Positions 11,080 through 17,240 of a stretch of DNA of 17,240 nt are shown here, piece after piece. This stretch comes from Planctomycetota bacterium (GTDB lineage: Bacteria > Planctomycetota > UBA1135 > UBA2386). Position numbers and translations under genes: made by a program. How positions within the stretch are numbered: position 1 is the stretch's first letter; the number at the start of each line of letters is the position of its first letter. The notes beneath the pieces were generated by a model. The model did no database searches, had not been told where the DNA came from, and saw only the letters and a list, made by a program, of their open reading frames with translations. Location of the stretch: NCBI GenBank assembly GCA_020425885.1, contig JAGQRA010000093.1, forward strand, positions 1 to 17,240. The letters are read 5' to 3'.

Positions 11080-11889
11080 CTACTTCTTGGCGTTGCGGTC
11101 GAGGAACGTGATGACCTCGATGGCCTGCTCGACCAGCGCGGCCGGGCCCGTGACCAGCACCGCGTTGGCGGCCGCGTTGGCGGCGATGGCGAGTGTCGGC
11201 CGGCGCGCGCCGATCAGGGTCTCGATGCGGGCCACGAGGTCGGCGGCGACGGCGTGCTCCAGCGCCACGATGTGGCTCTTGTCGGCGGCCGCGACGTCGA
11301 TCAGGTGGAGCATGCACGAGACGCAGTAGACCTCGGCGCCGGTGCCCTGGACGACCAGACTCACCCCCAGCTTCTGCATCGTGAGTCCGCTGTCGCTCTT
11401 CATCGCCTTGCTGATGCGGTCGATCGCGACCTCGGGCGTGATGTGGGTGAGCGCGAATGGTGTCAGGGTCGTGGCGGCGTCGGTCTTGTGCTCCGCGAGT
11501 TCGGCCGCGGGGACGAAGCGAGCGCCGGCCGGTTGCCGCGACAGCTTGACGATCGTGCCGACCCCGGTCGCGTCGTCGGTCTGCAACGCGAAGCCCTTGA
11601 TGTGGAGCATGGTCCGGAAGAACTGCTCGAAGTCCTTGCGGAAGTCGTTCTTCTCGAACCGCAGCGTGCCGGTGAACTTCACCGCTTCGGCCGCGGCCAG
11701 CGTCTCGGCCTCGTACGTGAGCACGAGGCCGGTCAGCTCCTGCGCCCACTTGACGAAGTCGACCATCGGGATGCCGTCGTCATCGAGGGTCATCTGGATG
11801 GTCCCGTCCTCGGTCTTCACCTGAGGTGTCTGCTGCGCGAGGACGGGGGCGGCGAGGAGGCAGGCAACGAATACGAATCGGTTCATCAT
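11080..11889 (-). CDS. Secreted protein of secretin N-domain-like modules, lacking the secretin pore
   Basis: This encodes 269 aa. The signal peptide is MMNRFVFVACLLAAPVLA with cleavage before QQ; the second ATG (11884-11886) is an equally possible start. Residues ~30-117 match the pattern of the GspD/PilQ N0 domain: a D-D-x-x-I-P-M-x-x-F-V box, then ELTGL, then a DFRKDFEQFFRTML helix and a final TIVKLS strand. Residues ~142-200 and ~206-265 look like two N1/N2-type ring-building modules. The last has VALEHAVAADLVARIETL, AANAVLVTGP and a terminal ITFLD. The protein stops there, where a full secretin would continue into the membrane barrel. It may be a stand-alone periplasmic ring or partner protein; this is inference. 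There is no secretion operon nearby. The start faces the HExxH lipoprotein gene across a 118-nt gap. Confidence 0.78.
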   Translation of the reverse strand: MMNRFVFVACLLAAPVLAQQTPQVKTEDGTIQMTLDDDGIPMVDFVKWAQELTGLVLTYEAETLAAAEAVKFTGTLRFEKNDFRKDFEQFFRTMLHIKGFALQTDDATGVGTIVKLSRQPAGARFVPAAELAEHKTDAATTLTPFALTHITPEVAIDRISKAMKSDSGLTMQKLGVSLVVQGTGAEVYCVSCMLHLIDVAAADKSHIVALEHAVAADLVARIETLIGARRPTLAIAANAAANAVLVTGPAALVEQAIEVITFLDRNAKK

Positions 11890-11959
11890 GGGTTCGACTC
11901 TTGGCCGGGTGGCGGAAGGAGCGCGTCAGACTGGCAGCGACCGGGGGTATTCCCGTTTT

Positions 11960-11976
11960 CCGTGATGGGGTCACGG
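11960..11976. repeat. Perfect 6-bp inverted repeat in divergent intergenic region
   Basis: CCGTGA (11960-11965) and TCACGG (11971-11976) are perfect inverted arms around a 5-nt TGGGG centre. They lie between the divergent secretin-like and HExxH lipoprotein genes. Just upstream (11942-11954) a weaker CGGG/CCCG pair is followed by TTTT. This could be a protein-binding operator or a small hairpin; the sequence alone does not decide. Confidence 0.45.
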
Positions 11977-12007
11977 CGCATCGTGTTCGGGACCGTCCTG
12001 CGGCCGC

Positions 12008-12928
12008 ATGATGGTAATCATGTCTCGACCGCTGTCGTGCTTGCGCGGTGCATCCGCGCCGGTGAAGTTCGCAACTGTTGCGCGCGCGGCGCTGCTGGGC
12101 ACGGCGCTGCTGCTGACTTCGTGCGGCACGCTGCCGCTCGGCAGTCACCCGTACAACCCGATCGGCTGGCCCGCCAAGGGGCTGCAGGCCGTTGGGTTCT
12201 GGTGCGCCGACACCGGTGTGCCGCTGGTCCGCGAAACCGGGCGCCTGCTCCACGCGGCAGGTGAGCTGTTCGACGCGCCGGCGCTGCTCGTCGAAGGCAT
12301 CGTCACGTTCGATGGCGGCGACCTGCTCGGCTCCGGGCAGCACCTTCTGGTCGGGACCGGCAGCACGATCACGGCGGCGTGGAACGTCCCGTTCTTTCTC
12401 GTGCCCGGCGGCAACGTCGATCTCGGACGCGACGTCGAACTGGTGAACGCGGCGCTCGCCCACATCGAGCAGCTGCCGCCGCAGAGCTGGCGCTTCGATG
12501 GCGAGGATCCGCGGCCCTTCGTGTTCCCGAAGGGCACCAGGGCGCGGGCCTCGGGCTGCAATCTGATCTTCTCGATGCCCGGTCACGGTGAGGTGCTGCA
12601 GGCCGCCGAGGCGAACCTCGTGTGGCACGGGTTGCAGTGGATGGCCGGCACGCACTTCCCGGCCCAGGAGCGTTCGTGGGGGTTCGTCGTCGGCAGCTGC
12701 GATCGATGGGACGACCTGGCGCCGCGCTTCCGGGCGAAGACGATCCTGCACGAGCTGTATCACCAGCAGATGCAGATGCGCGACTGGCTGCAGGGTTGGA
12801 CGTTGGTGTACTGGCCCGCCTACATGATGACGTTTCCGTTCACGGGGTGGCATGACCATTGGGCCGAGATGGGCGGGCCGCACGATGCGGGGGCGGTCGA
12901 TCGGGCGCTGAGTTCGTGGTCGGGATGA
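12008..12928 (+). CDS. Lipoprotein with HExxH zinc-metallopeptidase-like motif
   Basis: This encodes 306 aa from the ATG at 12008. Starts at 12011 and 12020 are alternatives and none has a clear ribosome binding site. The N terminus has positive residues, a hydrophobic stretch and lipobox LTSC (Cys39), predicting a lipid anchor. Residues 50-150 hold several Gly-rich amphipathic or hydrophobic segments. Near the C terminus, TILHELYHQ places HELYH at 248-252, a classic zincin HExxH. HDHWAE (282-287), 30-35 residues later, offers possible third zinc ligands (His or Glu). Four non-signal cysteines (66, 184, 231 and others nearby) may form disulfides. No known peptidase family is recognised. The motif could also be structural, since HExxH can occur by chance, but its setting in a predicted helix before an aromatic segment favours a real site. 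It converges on the maf gene (18-nt gap). Confidence 0.72.
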   Translation: MMVIMSRPLSCLRGASAPVKFATVARAALLGTALLLTSCGTLPLGSHPYNPIGWPAKGLQAVGFWCADTGVPLVRETGRLLHAAGELFDAPALLVEGIVTFDGGDLLGSGQHLLVGTGSTITAAWNVPFFLVPGGNVDLGRDVELVNAALAHIEQLPPQSWRFDGEDPRPFVFPKGTRARASGCNLIFSMPGHGEVLQAAEANLVWHGLQWMAGTHFPAQERSWGFVVGSCDRWDDLAPRFRAKTILHELYHQQMQMRDWLQGWTLVYWPAYMMTFPFTGWHDHWAEMGGPHDAGAVDRALSSWSG

Positions 12929-12946
12929 TCGCGGCCGGTGGCCAGG

Positions 12947-13525
12947 CTACGGCACCGCGAACCCCAGCTGCCGCAGCTCGGCCGCCAGTCGCAACAGCGG
13001 CAGCCCGATGATCGCGGTCTGGTCTTCGCCGTCGATGCCGGCGAACAGGGCGATGCCGAGGCCTTCGATGCGGTAGCTGCCGGCGCAGTCGAGCGGCTGC
13101 TCGGCGGCGAGGTAGCGATCGATCTCGGCCGGCTCGAGCGGCCGCATGCAGAGCCGCGTCACGTCGACGAACTCCACGACGCCGCCGTCGTGCGCGATCG
13201 CGACGGCCGTGATCAGCCGATGTTCGCGGCCCTGCAGCGTCGCGAGCTGGGCCGCCGCGCGTTCCGCCGTGCCCGGCTTGTCGAGCACGATGCCGTCGAT
13301 CGTGGCCACCTGGTCGGAACCGATGACGAACGCGCCCGGGTTCTCGCGCAGGCCGGCCATGGCCTTCTGTCGCGCCAGTTCGCGAGCCAGCGCCTCGGGC
13401 TCGGCAATGCCCTGTTTGACCGCGGCCTCGTCGATGCCGGGTGCGCAGCAGGCGAACGCGAGGCCGAGGCGTTCGAGGAGCTTCTGGCGGTAGGGCGAGG
13501 TGCTGGCCAGCACGAGTTGCGACAT
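12947..13525 (-). CDS. Maf-family nucleotide pyrophosphatase, YceF type
   Basis: This encodes 192 aa, the usual length for Maf proteins. These enzymes hydrolyse modified or non-canonical nucleoside triphosphates to monophosphates as housecleaning; the YceF branch prefers 7-methyl-GTP. The N-terminal signature LASTSPYRQKLLERLG (6-21) and the IGSDQV box near residue 70 (rather than the ADT-V box of the dTTP/UTP branch) support YceF. Further matches are DKPGT, a PLDCAGSY segment with conserved Cys-Ala-Gly-Ser, EGLGIALF, and the final GLPLLRLAAELRQLG. The ATG at 13523-13525 starts directly at the conserved MSQLVLAS. No Shine-Dalgarno is seen. It diverges from the cytochrome c peroxidase gene across 113 nt. 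Family assignment is firm; exact substrate is by analogy. Confidence 0.92.
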   Translation of the reverse strand: MSQLVLASTSPYRQKLLERLGLAFACCAPGIDEAAVKQGIAEPEALARELARQKAMAGLRENPGAFVIGSDQVATIDGIVLDKPGTAERAAAQLATLQGREHRLITAVAIAHDGGVVEFVDVTRLCMRPLEPAEIDRYLAAEQPLDCAGSYRIEGLGIALFAGIDGEDQTAIIGLPLLRLAAELRQLGFAVP

Positions 13526-13595
13526 GGGGCCATCTCACACCAGGGGCCGCGCCCGGCCCAGTTCTATTCGCCGGTGGGATGCGGTGTTGTCCAGA

Positions 13596-13624
13596 TTGGT
13601 ACTCGGCCCTCGAGTGCATATTGT
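13596..13624 (+). promoter_or_regulatory. Weak candidate promoter for the cytochrome c peroxidase gene
   Basis: TTGGTA (13596-13601) and TATTGT (13619-13624) are 17 nt apart, each with four of six matches to the sigma70 consensus. They would start transcription only a few bases before the ATG at 13639, giving a nearly leaderless mRNA. That fits the absence of a Shine-Dalgarno sequence there. The call is by eye in a 113-nt divergent gap. Confidence 0.25.
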
Positions 13625-13638
13625 CTTCGGCCAAAACC

Positions 13639-14712
13639 ATGACCCGATTCCTCACCTGGTGTGGCGCTGCGGCGCTCGTTCTTCTCCCGGCCTGCGGCGG
13701 CGACAAGCCGGCGCCGGTCGCTCCTGCCGGCAATACCCCGTCCTCGTCGAGCGGCGACAGCGCGACCAAGCCGACGGTCAAGAAGCCGCCGCCCCCCGTG
13801 CGGCTCGACATGGAGGTGGTCAAGGCGTTGTTCGGCAACTTCCCGAGCAGCCCCGAGGTCGACAATCCGCAAACGCCCGAGAAGGTCGCGTTGGGGCGCA
13901 TGCTCTATCACGAGGAGCACCTGTCGAAGAACGGCAACCTGAGCTGCGCGTCGTGTCACGACCTGGCGAACTACGGCCAGGACGGCAAGAAGACCTCGCC
14001 CGGCAGCGACGGCAAGAACGGCGATCGCAACACGCCGACGACGCTGAACGCCTTCCGTCACTTCGCCCAGTTCTGGGACTACCGCGCCGCGACGGTCGAA
14101 GAGCAGGCGGTCATGCCGGTGCTGAACCCGATCGAACACGGCGTCGCCGACGAGGCCGAGCTGGTGGCCAAGATCAAGGAGAAGCCGGAGCTGGTCGCGG
14201 CGTTCGGCAAGGCCTTCGGCGCAGGCGATGTCGTCACGGTGGCCAACTTCAAGCTCGCGGTCGGCGCGTTCGAGCGCACGCTGGTGACGACCTCGCGGTT
14301 CGACAAGTTCATCGATGGCGACAGCCGGGCGCTCACCAAGGAGGAGCAGGCCGGGCTGAAGACGTTCATCGATGTCGGCTGTCAGACCTGCCACATGTCG
14401 CGCCTGTTCGGCGGCGCCATGCCGCAGAAGCTGGGCGTGTTCAGCGCGTTCCCGACCGAGGACAAGGGGCGCGCCAAGGTGACCGGCAACGACGCCGAGG
14501 CGGGCCTGTTCAAGGTGCCGTCGCTGCTCAACGTCGAGAAGACCGCGCCCTACCACCACGACGGCAGCGGCGAGTCGCTCGCGGAAGTGGTCAAGACGAT
14601 GGCCAAGATCCAGCTCAACAAGGATCTGACCGACGACGAGGTCGACTCGATCGTCGCGTTCCTGAAGTCGCTGACCGGCGAGCTGCCGGCCGACATCGCC
14701 GCGCCGAAGTAG
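13639..14712 (+). CDS. Di-heme cytochrome c peroxidase, predicted lipoprotein
   Basis: This encodes 357 aa from the ATG at 13639. The frame opens earlier, but this start gives a signal with lipobox LPAC (Cys19), then a Pro/Ser/Thr-rich linker to ~residue 54. Two heme c sites are present: CASCH (103-107) and CQTCH (248-252). QFWDYRA (144-150), NPIEHG (163-168) and RNTPT (130-134) match the CcpA/MauG family. Met321 in TMAKIQLN corresponds to the axial Met of the high-potential heme of bacterial peroxidases, favouring peroxidase over MauG (which has Tyr). The segment that carries the distal His loop in CcpA (GHGW) here reads SPGSDGKNGDR, without a histidine, so the peroxidatic heme may be permanently open. 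It likely reduces H2O2 in the periplasm with electrons from small cytochromes. It stands alone in the locus. Confidence 0.92.
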   Translation: MTRFLTWCGAAALVLLPACGGDKPAPVAPAGNTPSSSSGDSATKPTVKKPPPPVRLDMEVVKALFGNFPSSPEVDNPQTPEKVALGRMLYHEEHLSKNGNLSCASCHDLANYGQDGKKTSPGSDGKNGDRNTPTTLNAFRHFAQFWDYRAATVEEQAVMPVLNPIEHGVADEAELVAKIKEKPELVAAFGKAFGAGDVVTVANFKLAVGAFERTLVTTSRFDKFIDGDSRALTKEEQAGLKTFIDVGCQTCHMSRLFGGAMPQKLGVFSAFPTEDKGRAKVTGNDAEAGLFKVPSLLNVEKTAPYHHDGSGESLAEVVKTMAKIQLNKDLTDDEVDSIVAFLKSLTGELPADIAAPK

Positions 14713-14733
14713 TCCACGCGAGCGCGGACGTGG
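14712..14733. terminator. Short GC hairpin between convergent genes
   Basis: The 26-nt gap between two convergent stop codons can fold as GTCC/GGAC (14712-14715 with 14726-14729) plus inner CG pairs, or alternatively CCACG/CGTGG (14714-14718 with 14729-14733). No T-tract follows on either side, so a bidirectional terminator role is only suggested by position. Confidence 0.25.
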
Positions 14734-14738
14734 CTGCG

Positions 14739-15254
14739 CTACCGCCCGATCACGGCGGTGGCAGCGTCCGAGGTCACGATGGCGCTGTAGCCGCAGCCGC
14801 CGAAGCCGCATTGCGTGTGCAGCATGACCCACTGGGCGAGGAGCTGGACACCGATCAGTCCGGCCGCATTGGGAATGCTGACCCCGTACGAGTCCTCGAA
14901 CCGGGGCAGCGACGGATGCGGCGCCATCGGGATCGTCGTGATCGGCGCGAGGTATCCGGTGCAGCCGGCCGGCTGGTAGATCAGGATGTTCGCCGGGATC
15001 ACGGTGACCAACGACTGGAAGCCGAGGGCCAGGTGAGGTTGCGCGATCTGCTGGCCGGAGTTGTAGGTGTAGTTGGAACCGCTGTAGGTGATCTGGAACG
15101 TCTGGCCCAGGCGCGGCAGGCCGACGTTGCCGATCGCCGGGACCTGGCGCTCGAAGACGCAGCCGGTGCCGAATGGCGTGAAGGCGGCCTGGCCCGGCAA
15201 GGCGATGGCGAGGAGCGAGCCCGTGGCGAGGGTCAGAGCTGCGAGGCGTACCAT
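14739..15254 (-). CDS. Small secreted protein consisting of the shared C-terminal module alone
   Basis: This encodes 171 aa. A signal peptide (MVRLAALTLATGSLLAIALPGQAA) is followed almost directly by FGTGC (28-32). The rest lines up, by eye, with the C-terminal modules of the LamG protein and sialidase: a G-x-P-x-x-G-x-T strand (45-52), an ALGFQS-type strand, PAGC (95-98), then SIPNAAGLIGVQLLAQW (126-142), close to the IANAAGLHGVTVLAQW stretch of the LamG protein. Extra cysteines (149, 154) may make a disulfide. A GGAG Shine-Dalgarno lies 6 nt before the ATG. The gene lies 85 nt downstream of the S8 protease gene on the same strand and may be co-transcribed. Function is unknown; a structural or surface-layer role is possible. 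Confidence 0.82.
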   Translation of the reverse strand: MVRLAALTLATGSLLAIALPGQAAFTPFGTGCVFERQVPAIGNVGLPRLGQTFQITYSGSNYTYNSGQQIAQPHLALGFQSLVTVIPANILIYQPAGCTGYLAPITTIPMAPHPSLPRFEDSYGVSIPNAAGLIGVQLLAQWVMLHTQCGFGGCGYSAIVTSDAATAVIGR

Positions 15255-15256
15255 TT

Positions 15257-15266
15257 CGTTCTCCGG
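15257..15266 (-). promoter_or_regulatory. Ribosome binding site CCGGAGAACG of the 171-aa gene
   Basis: CCGGAGAACG ends 2 nt before the ATG at 15252-15254, placing GGAG 6 nt upstream of the start. The identical decamer at identical spacing precedes the S8 protease start, while most other genes in the window lack a recognisable Shine-Dalgarno. Confidence 0.6.
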
Positions 15267-15301
15267 TGGTGGCTGGTGTGATGCGGGAAGGGACGCCGCT
15301 A

Positions 15302-15334
15302 TCCCGGGCCGTGCGTGCGGTCACCGACCCGGGA
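15302..15334 (-). terminator. Possible hairpin after the S8 protease gene
   Basis: CCCGGG occurs at 15303-15308 and again at 15328-15333, and with the flanking T/A it forms a 7-bp stem with a 19-nt loop. It begins 6 nt after the protease stop codon. There is no T-tract, so it may only weaken read-through into the 171-aa gene or stabilise the mRNA end. Confidence 0.25.
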
Positions 15335-15339
15335 AGTCC

Positions 15340-17097
15340 TCACCGTCGCACGAACAGGGTGACGCCGTTGGTCGCGGTCAGCCGGTTGATCGCGGTCTCG
15401 AGGGTGAAGCCCTGCAGGTAGTAGCGCAGGCCGTAGTAGCTCGCCGAGTTGGGGACCGTCACGGCGAGCGTGGCCGGCGTCGAGGCGAAGGTGCCGAAGC
15501 CGAGCGGGACCGTGGGCGTGCCGAGCAGGTAGCGGCCGAGGTACGGGGCGGGCATCGGTTGATTGCCCGGGGTGAGGCTGGCGGCGAAGGCCCAGAGGTC
15601 GTTGGCGGTCACCGGGAACGCGGGCAGCAGATCGACGTGGCAGGTCTGACCGGTGCGCGGTTCGTCGCGCATCGACAGCCCGCTGGTGATGCCGGCGGCG
15701 GCCAGCAACGCTTCGCAATCGGGGCGGTTGCTGATCGAGGCGATCGGCGTGCCGGTCGTGCGCAGCAGGGTGCGGATCGCGAACATGTCGAGCGCCGCGG
15801 CCGCGGTGGCGTCGAGCTGGGCGATCGCCGCGCCGCGCAGGGCGAGGACCGCGCCGGTCACGATCGGCGTCGCCGACGAGGTGCCGTTGAAGCCTGAGGC
15901 GTAGTGCTGGCGCACGTCACCGGGGTTGAAGAGGGTGCCGTAGCCGGTGGTGACGACGTTGTAGCCCCAGCCATTGGCGTCGATGCGGGTGCCGTAGCAG
16001 CTGAAGCTGGCGCGGGCCAGGGCGCTGCCGTTGCTGGCGCCGACGATGATCGCGCCCGAGTCGCGGACGGCGGTGTTGAACAGGCCGCCGAGGGTCGGCG
16101 AGTCGAGGTTGACGCTGCCGTTGCCGGCGGCCTCGACGGTGATGACGCCGAGGCCAGTGGCGATCACGATGGCGTCGAAGTCGGCCTGGACCCACTCGGT
16201 CGGGCCGAGGCCGAGCGGGGTCGTGGTCTGGGCCTCGAGCACCATCACGTCGCCGGCGCCGAGCGTCGGCAGGCCGACGGCGATGGCATTGGCAACGCTG
16301 TAGCCGGTGGCCGGGTAGTCCGTGGCGACGAAGAACTGCACGTCGGGGTTGAAGCCGGTGACGCCATAGATGTCGGCATCGGCGGAGATGATGCCGCCGA
16401 CGGCGGTGCCGTGGTTGTTGTAGGAGGAGTTGGCGATCGGCGGGCCGACCAGCGACGACGGCCGCAGCCTGGCCAGGTCCTCGTGGTCGAGGTCCCAGCC
16501 CCACTCGATGTCGAGCACCTTGATGCCGGCGCCCATGCCGCCGGTCGTGTACATCACCGCATCGCCGTCGATGCCCGTCGGCGCCGGGCCGCGGTAGCCC
16601 TGCTGGCTGGTGAAGTCGGGCGTCACCGGCGGGATGTCGCCGGGCGGCGGGGTCGGCAGCTCACGCGGGTAGGCGATCTCGACCGTGTCCAAGGCGTTGA
16701 GGCGGGTGACGAGCTCGCGGGTCTCGATCGCGCTCTGGGTCGCGACCTCGAAGTAGAGCGACAGGTCGACCAGCGGCAGGGTGCCGGCCGGGGTCGCTGC
16801 GAGCTGACGCCGGCGGATCTCTTTGAGCTCGCTCTCGAGTCCGACGAAGAACGGTTGGATCGGACGGTCGCCGACCACGGCCAGCACGTCGGGGGCGAGG
16901 ATGCGGCCCTCGGCCGCGACGTCGGCGCGTTGCTCGACGAGCTTGATCACCACCCGGACCTGGGCCGCATCGATCGGCAGGTCGTTGGCGATCGCCTTCG
17001 GCATCACCGTTCGCACCGGCTGCCGTGAGATCGGCGATTGTGGCGACGCGGCCAACAGCGAGCAGCTGACCAGGGTGAGGGTGACGATCGAGATCAT
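15340..17097 (-). CDS. Secreted subtilisin-family (S8) serine protease with shared C-terminal module
   Basis: This encodes 585 aa. The N terminus is short and hydrophobic, with LVSC (9-12), which could be a lipobox, but it has no basic residue, so export type is uncertain. Residues ~45-150 form a propeptide-like domain ending in ALDTVEIAYPR. The catalytic domain follows (~160-450): Asp196 in VLDIEWG, His229 in NHGTAVGG, oxyanion Asn326 in EAAGNG and Ser407 in FNGTSSATP. It also has an ANGWGYNVVTTGYG segment typical of this S8 branch. All four functional residues are present, so it should be active. Residues ~486-585 are the C-terminal module, with GLRYYLQG and TNGVTLFVRR closely matching the end of the partial gene at 1-747. 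The start is fixed by a GGAG Shine-Dalgarno. It is followed after 85 nt by the 171-aa gene. Confidence 0.92.
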   Translation of the reverse strand: MISIVTLTLVSCSLLAASPQSPISRQPVRTVMPKAIANDLPIDAAQVRVVIKLVEQRADVAAEGRILAPDVLAVVGDRPIQPFFVGLESELKEIRRRQLAATPAGTLPLVDLSLYFEVATQSAIETRELVTRLNALDTVEIAYPRELPTPPPGDIPPVTPDFTSQQGYRGPAPTGIDGDAVMYTTGGMGAGIKVLDIEWGWDLDHEDLARLRPSSLVGPPIANSSYNNHGTAVGGIISADADIYGVTGFNPDVQFFVATDYPATGYSVANAIAVGLPTLGAGDVMVLEAQTTTPLGLGPTEWVQADFDAIVIATGLGVITVEAAGNGSVNLDSPTLGGLFNTAVRDSGAIIVGASNGSALARASFSCYGTRIDANGWGYNVVTTGYGTLFNPGDVRQHYASGFNGTSSATPIVTGAVLALRGAAIAQLDATAAAALDMFAIRTLLRTTGTPIASISNRPDCEALLAAAGITSGLSMRDEPRTGQTCHVDLLPAFPVTANDLWAFAASLTPGNQPMPAPYLGRYLLGTPTVPLGFGTFASTPATLAVTVPNSASYYGLRYYLQGFTLETAINRLTATNGVTLFVRR

Positions 17098-17099
17098 GG

Positions 17100-17109
17100 C
17101 GTTCTCCGG
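17100..17109 (-). promoter_or_regulatory. Ribosome binding site CCGGAGAACG of the S8 protease gene
   Basis: CCGGAGAACG ends 2 nt before the ATG at 17095-17097, the same sequence and spacing as before the 171-aa gene. It decides the protease start even though the resulting signal peptide is unusually short. The remaining bases to the window end (17110-17240) hold no gene that I can support. Confidence 0.6.
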
Positions 17110-17240
17110 GCTACGGTGTGAAGGTGCGTGGGGGCGGCCATGGTAGCGCCGACCGGCGGCGACGTAACGGGCCTCCCGGGCACCGCAGGCATCGTCTGGC
17201 CACGGGGTCGTCGCGGCGCGGCAGCAGCGGTCCGCGGCTC

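Noticed and set aside
12933..12943. GGCC-GGT-GGCC hairpin between the HExxH gene and maf
   Set aside because: A 4-bp stem with no T-tract is too short to support as a terminator.
15904..17028. Plus-strand open frame opposite the S8 protease
   Set aside because: It has Gly/Asp/Val-rich shadow composition; the catalytic triad is on the minus strand.
17140..17167. TACCAT with TTACGT 16 nt upstream on the minus strand, as a promoter for the S8 protease
   Set aside because: The -35 match is poor (two of six), so the pair is not supportable without transcript data.

Overview
This is a high-GC bacterial chromosome segment with tightly packed genes, most of them encoding secreted, lipid-anchored or membrane proteins. 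Several features suggest a marine-type Planctomycetota lineage: LamG/concanavalin-like secreted proteins, a sialidase, a recurring secreted beta-rich C-terminal module, and start sites that mostly lack a Shine-Dalgarno sequence. This assignment is inference. No rRNA or single-copy marker that would settle taxonomy is present apart from TypA.

Region 1 (1-7502, plus strand). The 3' end of a secreted protein gene is followed by a three-gene cluster: a LamG protein (831-2672), a LamG-sialidase (2672-4927) and a fused kelch mutarotase/sodium:solute symporter (4902-7502). The last two junctions overlap (TGATG, then 26 nt), which suggests translational coupling. The sequence reads as a sialoglycan-scavenging unit: binding, release of sialic acid, anomer conversion, then Na+-driven uptake. 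No lyase, kinase or epimerase for cytoplasmic breakdown is in the window.

Region 2 (7521-14712). Mixed-strand genes of unrelated function: the translational GTPase TypA/BipA (minus); a lipoprotein with an Ig-like domain and a beta-propeller-like body (plus); a short periplasmic protein made only of secretin N-domain-like modules (minus); a lipoprotein with an HExxH zincin motif (plus); a YceF-type Maf nucleotide pyrophosphatase (minus); and a lipid-anchored di-heme cytochrome c peroxidase (plus).

Region 3 (14739-17097, minus strand). A subtilisin-family (S8) secreted protease lies upstream of a 171-aa secreted protein that consists almost entirely of the C-terminal module. Both starts carry the same CCGGAGAACG leader at the same distance from ATG.

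The main cross-cutting signal is a C-terminal beta-rich module of about 100-145 residues. It appears, diverged, on five proteins of otherwise different function: the partial protein, the LamG protein, the sialidase, the stand-alone protein and the S8 protease. It is a candidate sorting, surface-attachment or matrix domain. No mobile element, CRISPR array, tRNA or rRNA was seen. No interior gap without a gene exceeds about 130 nt.
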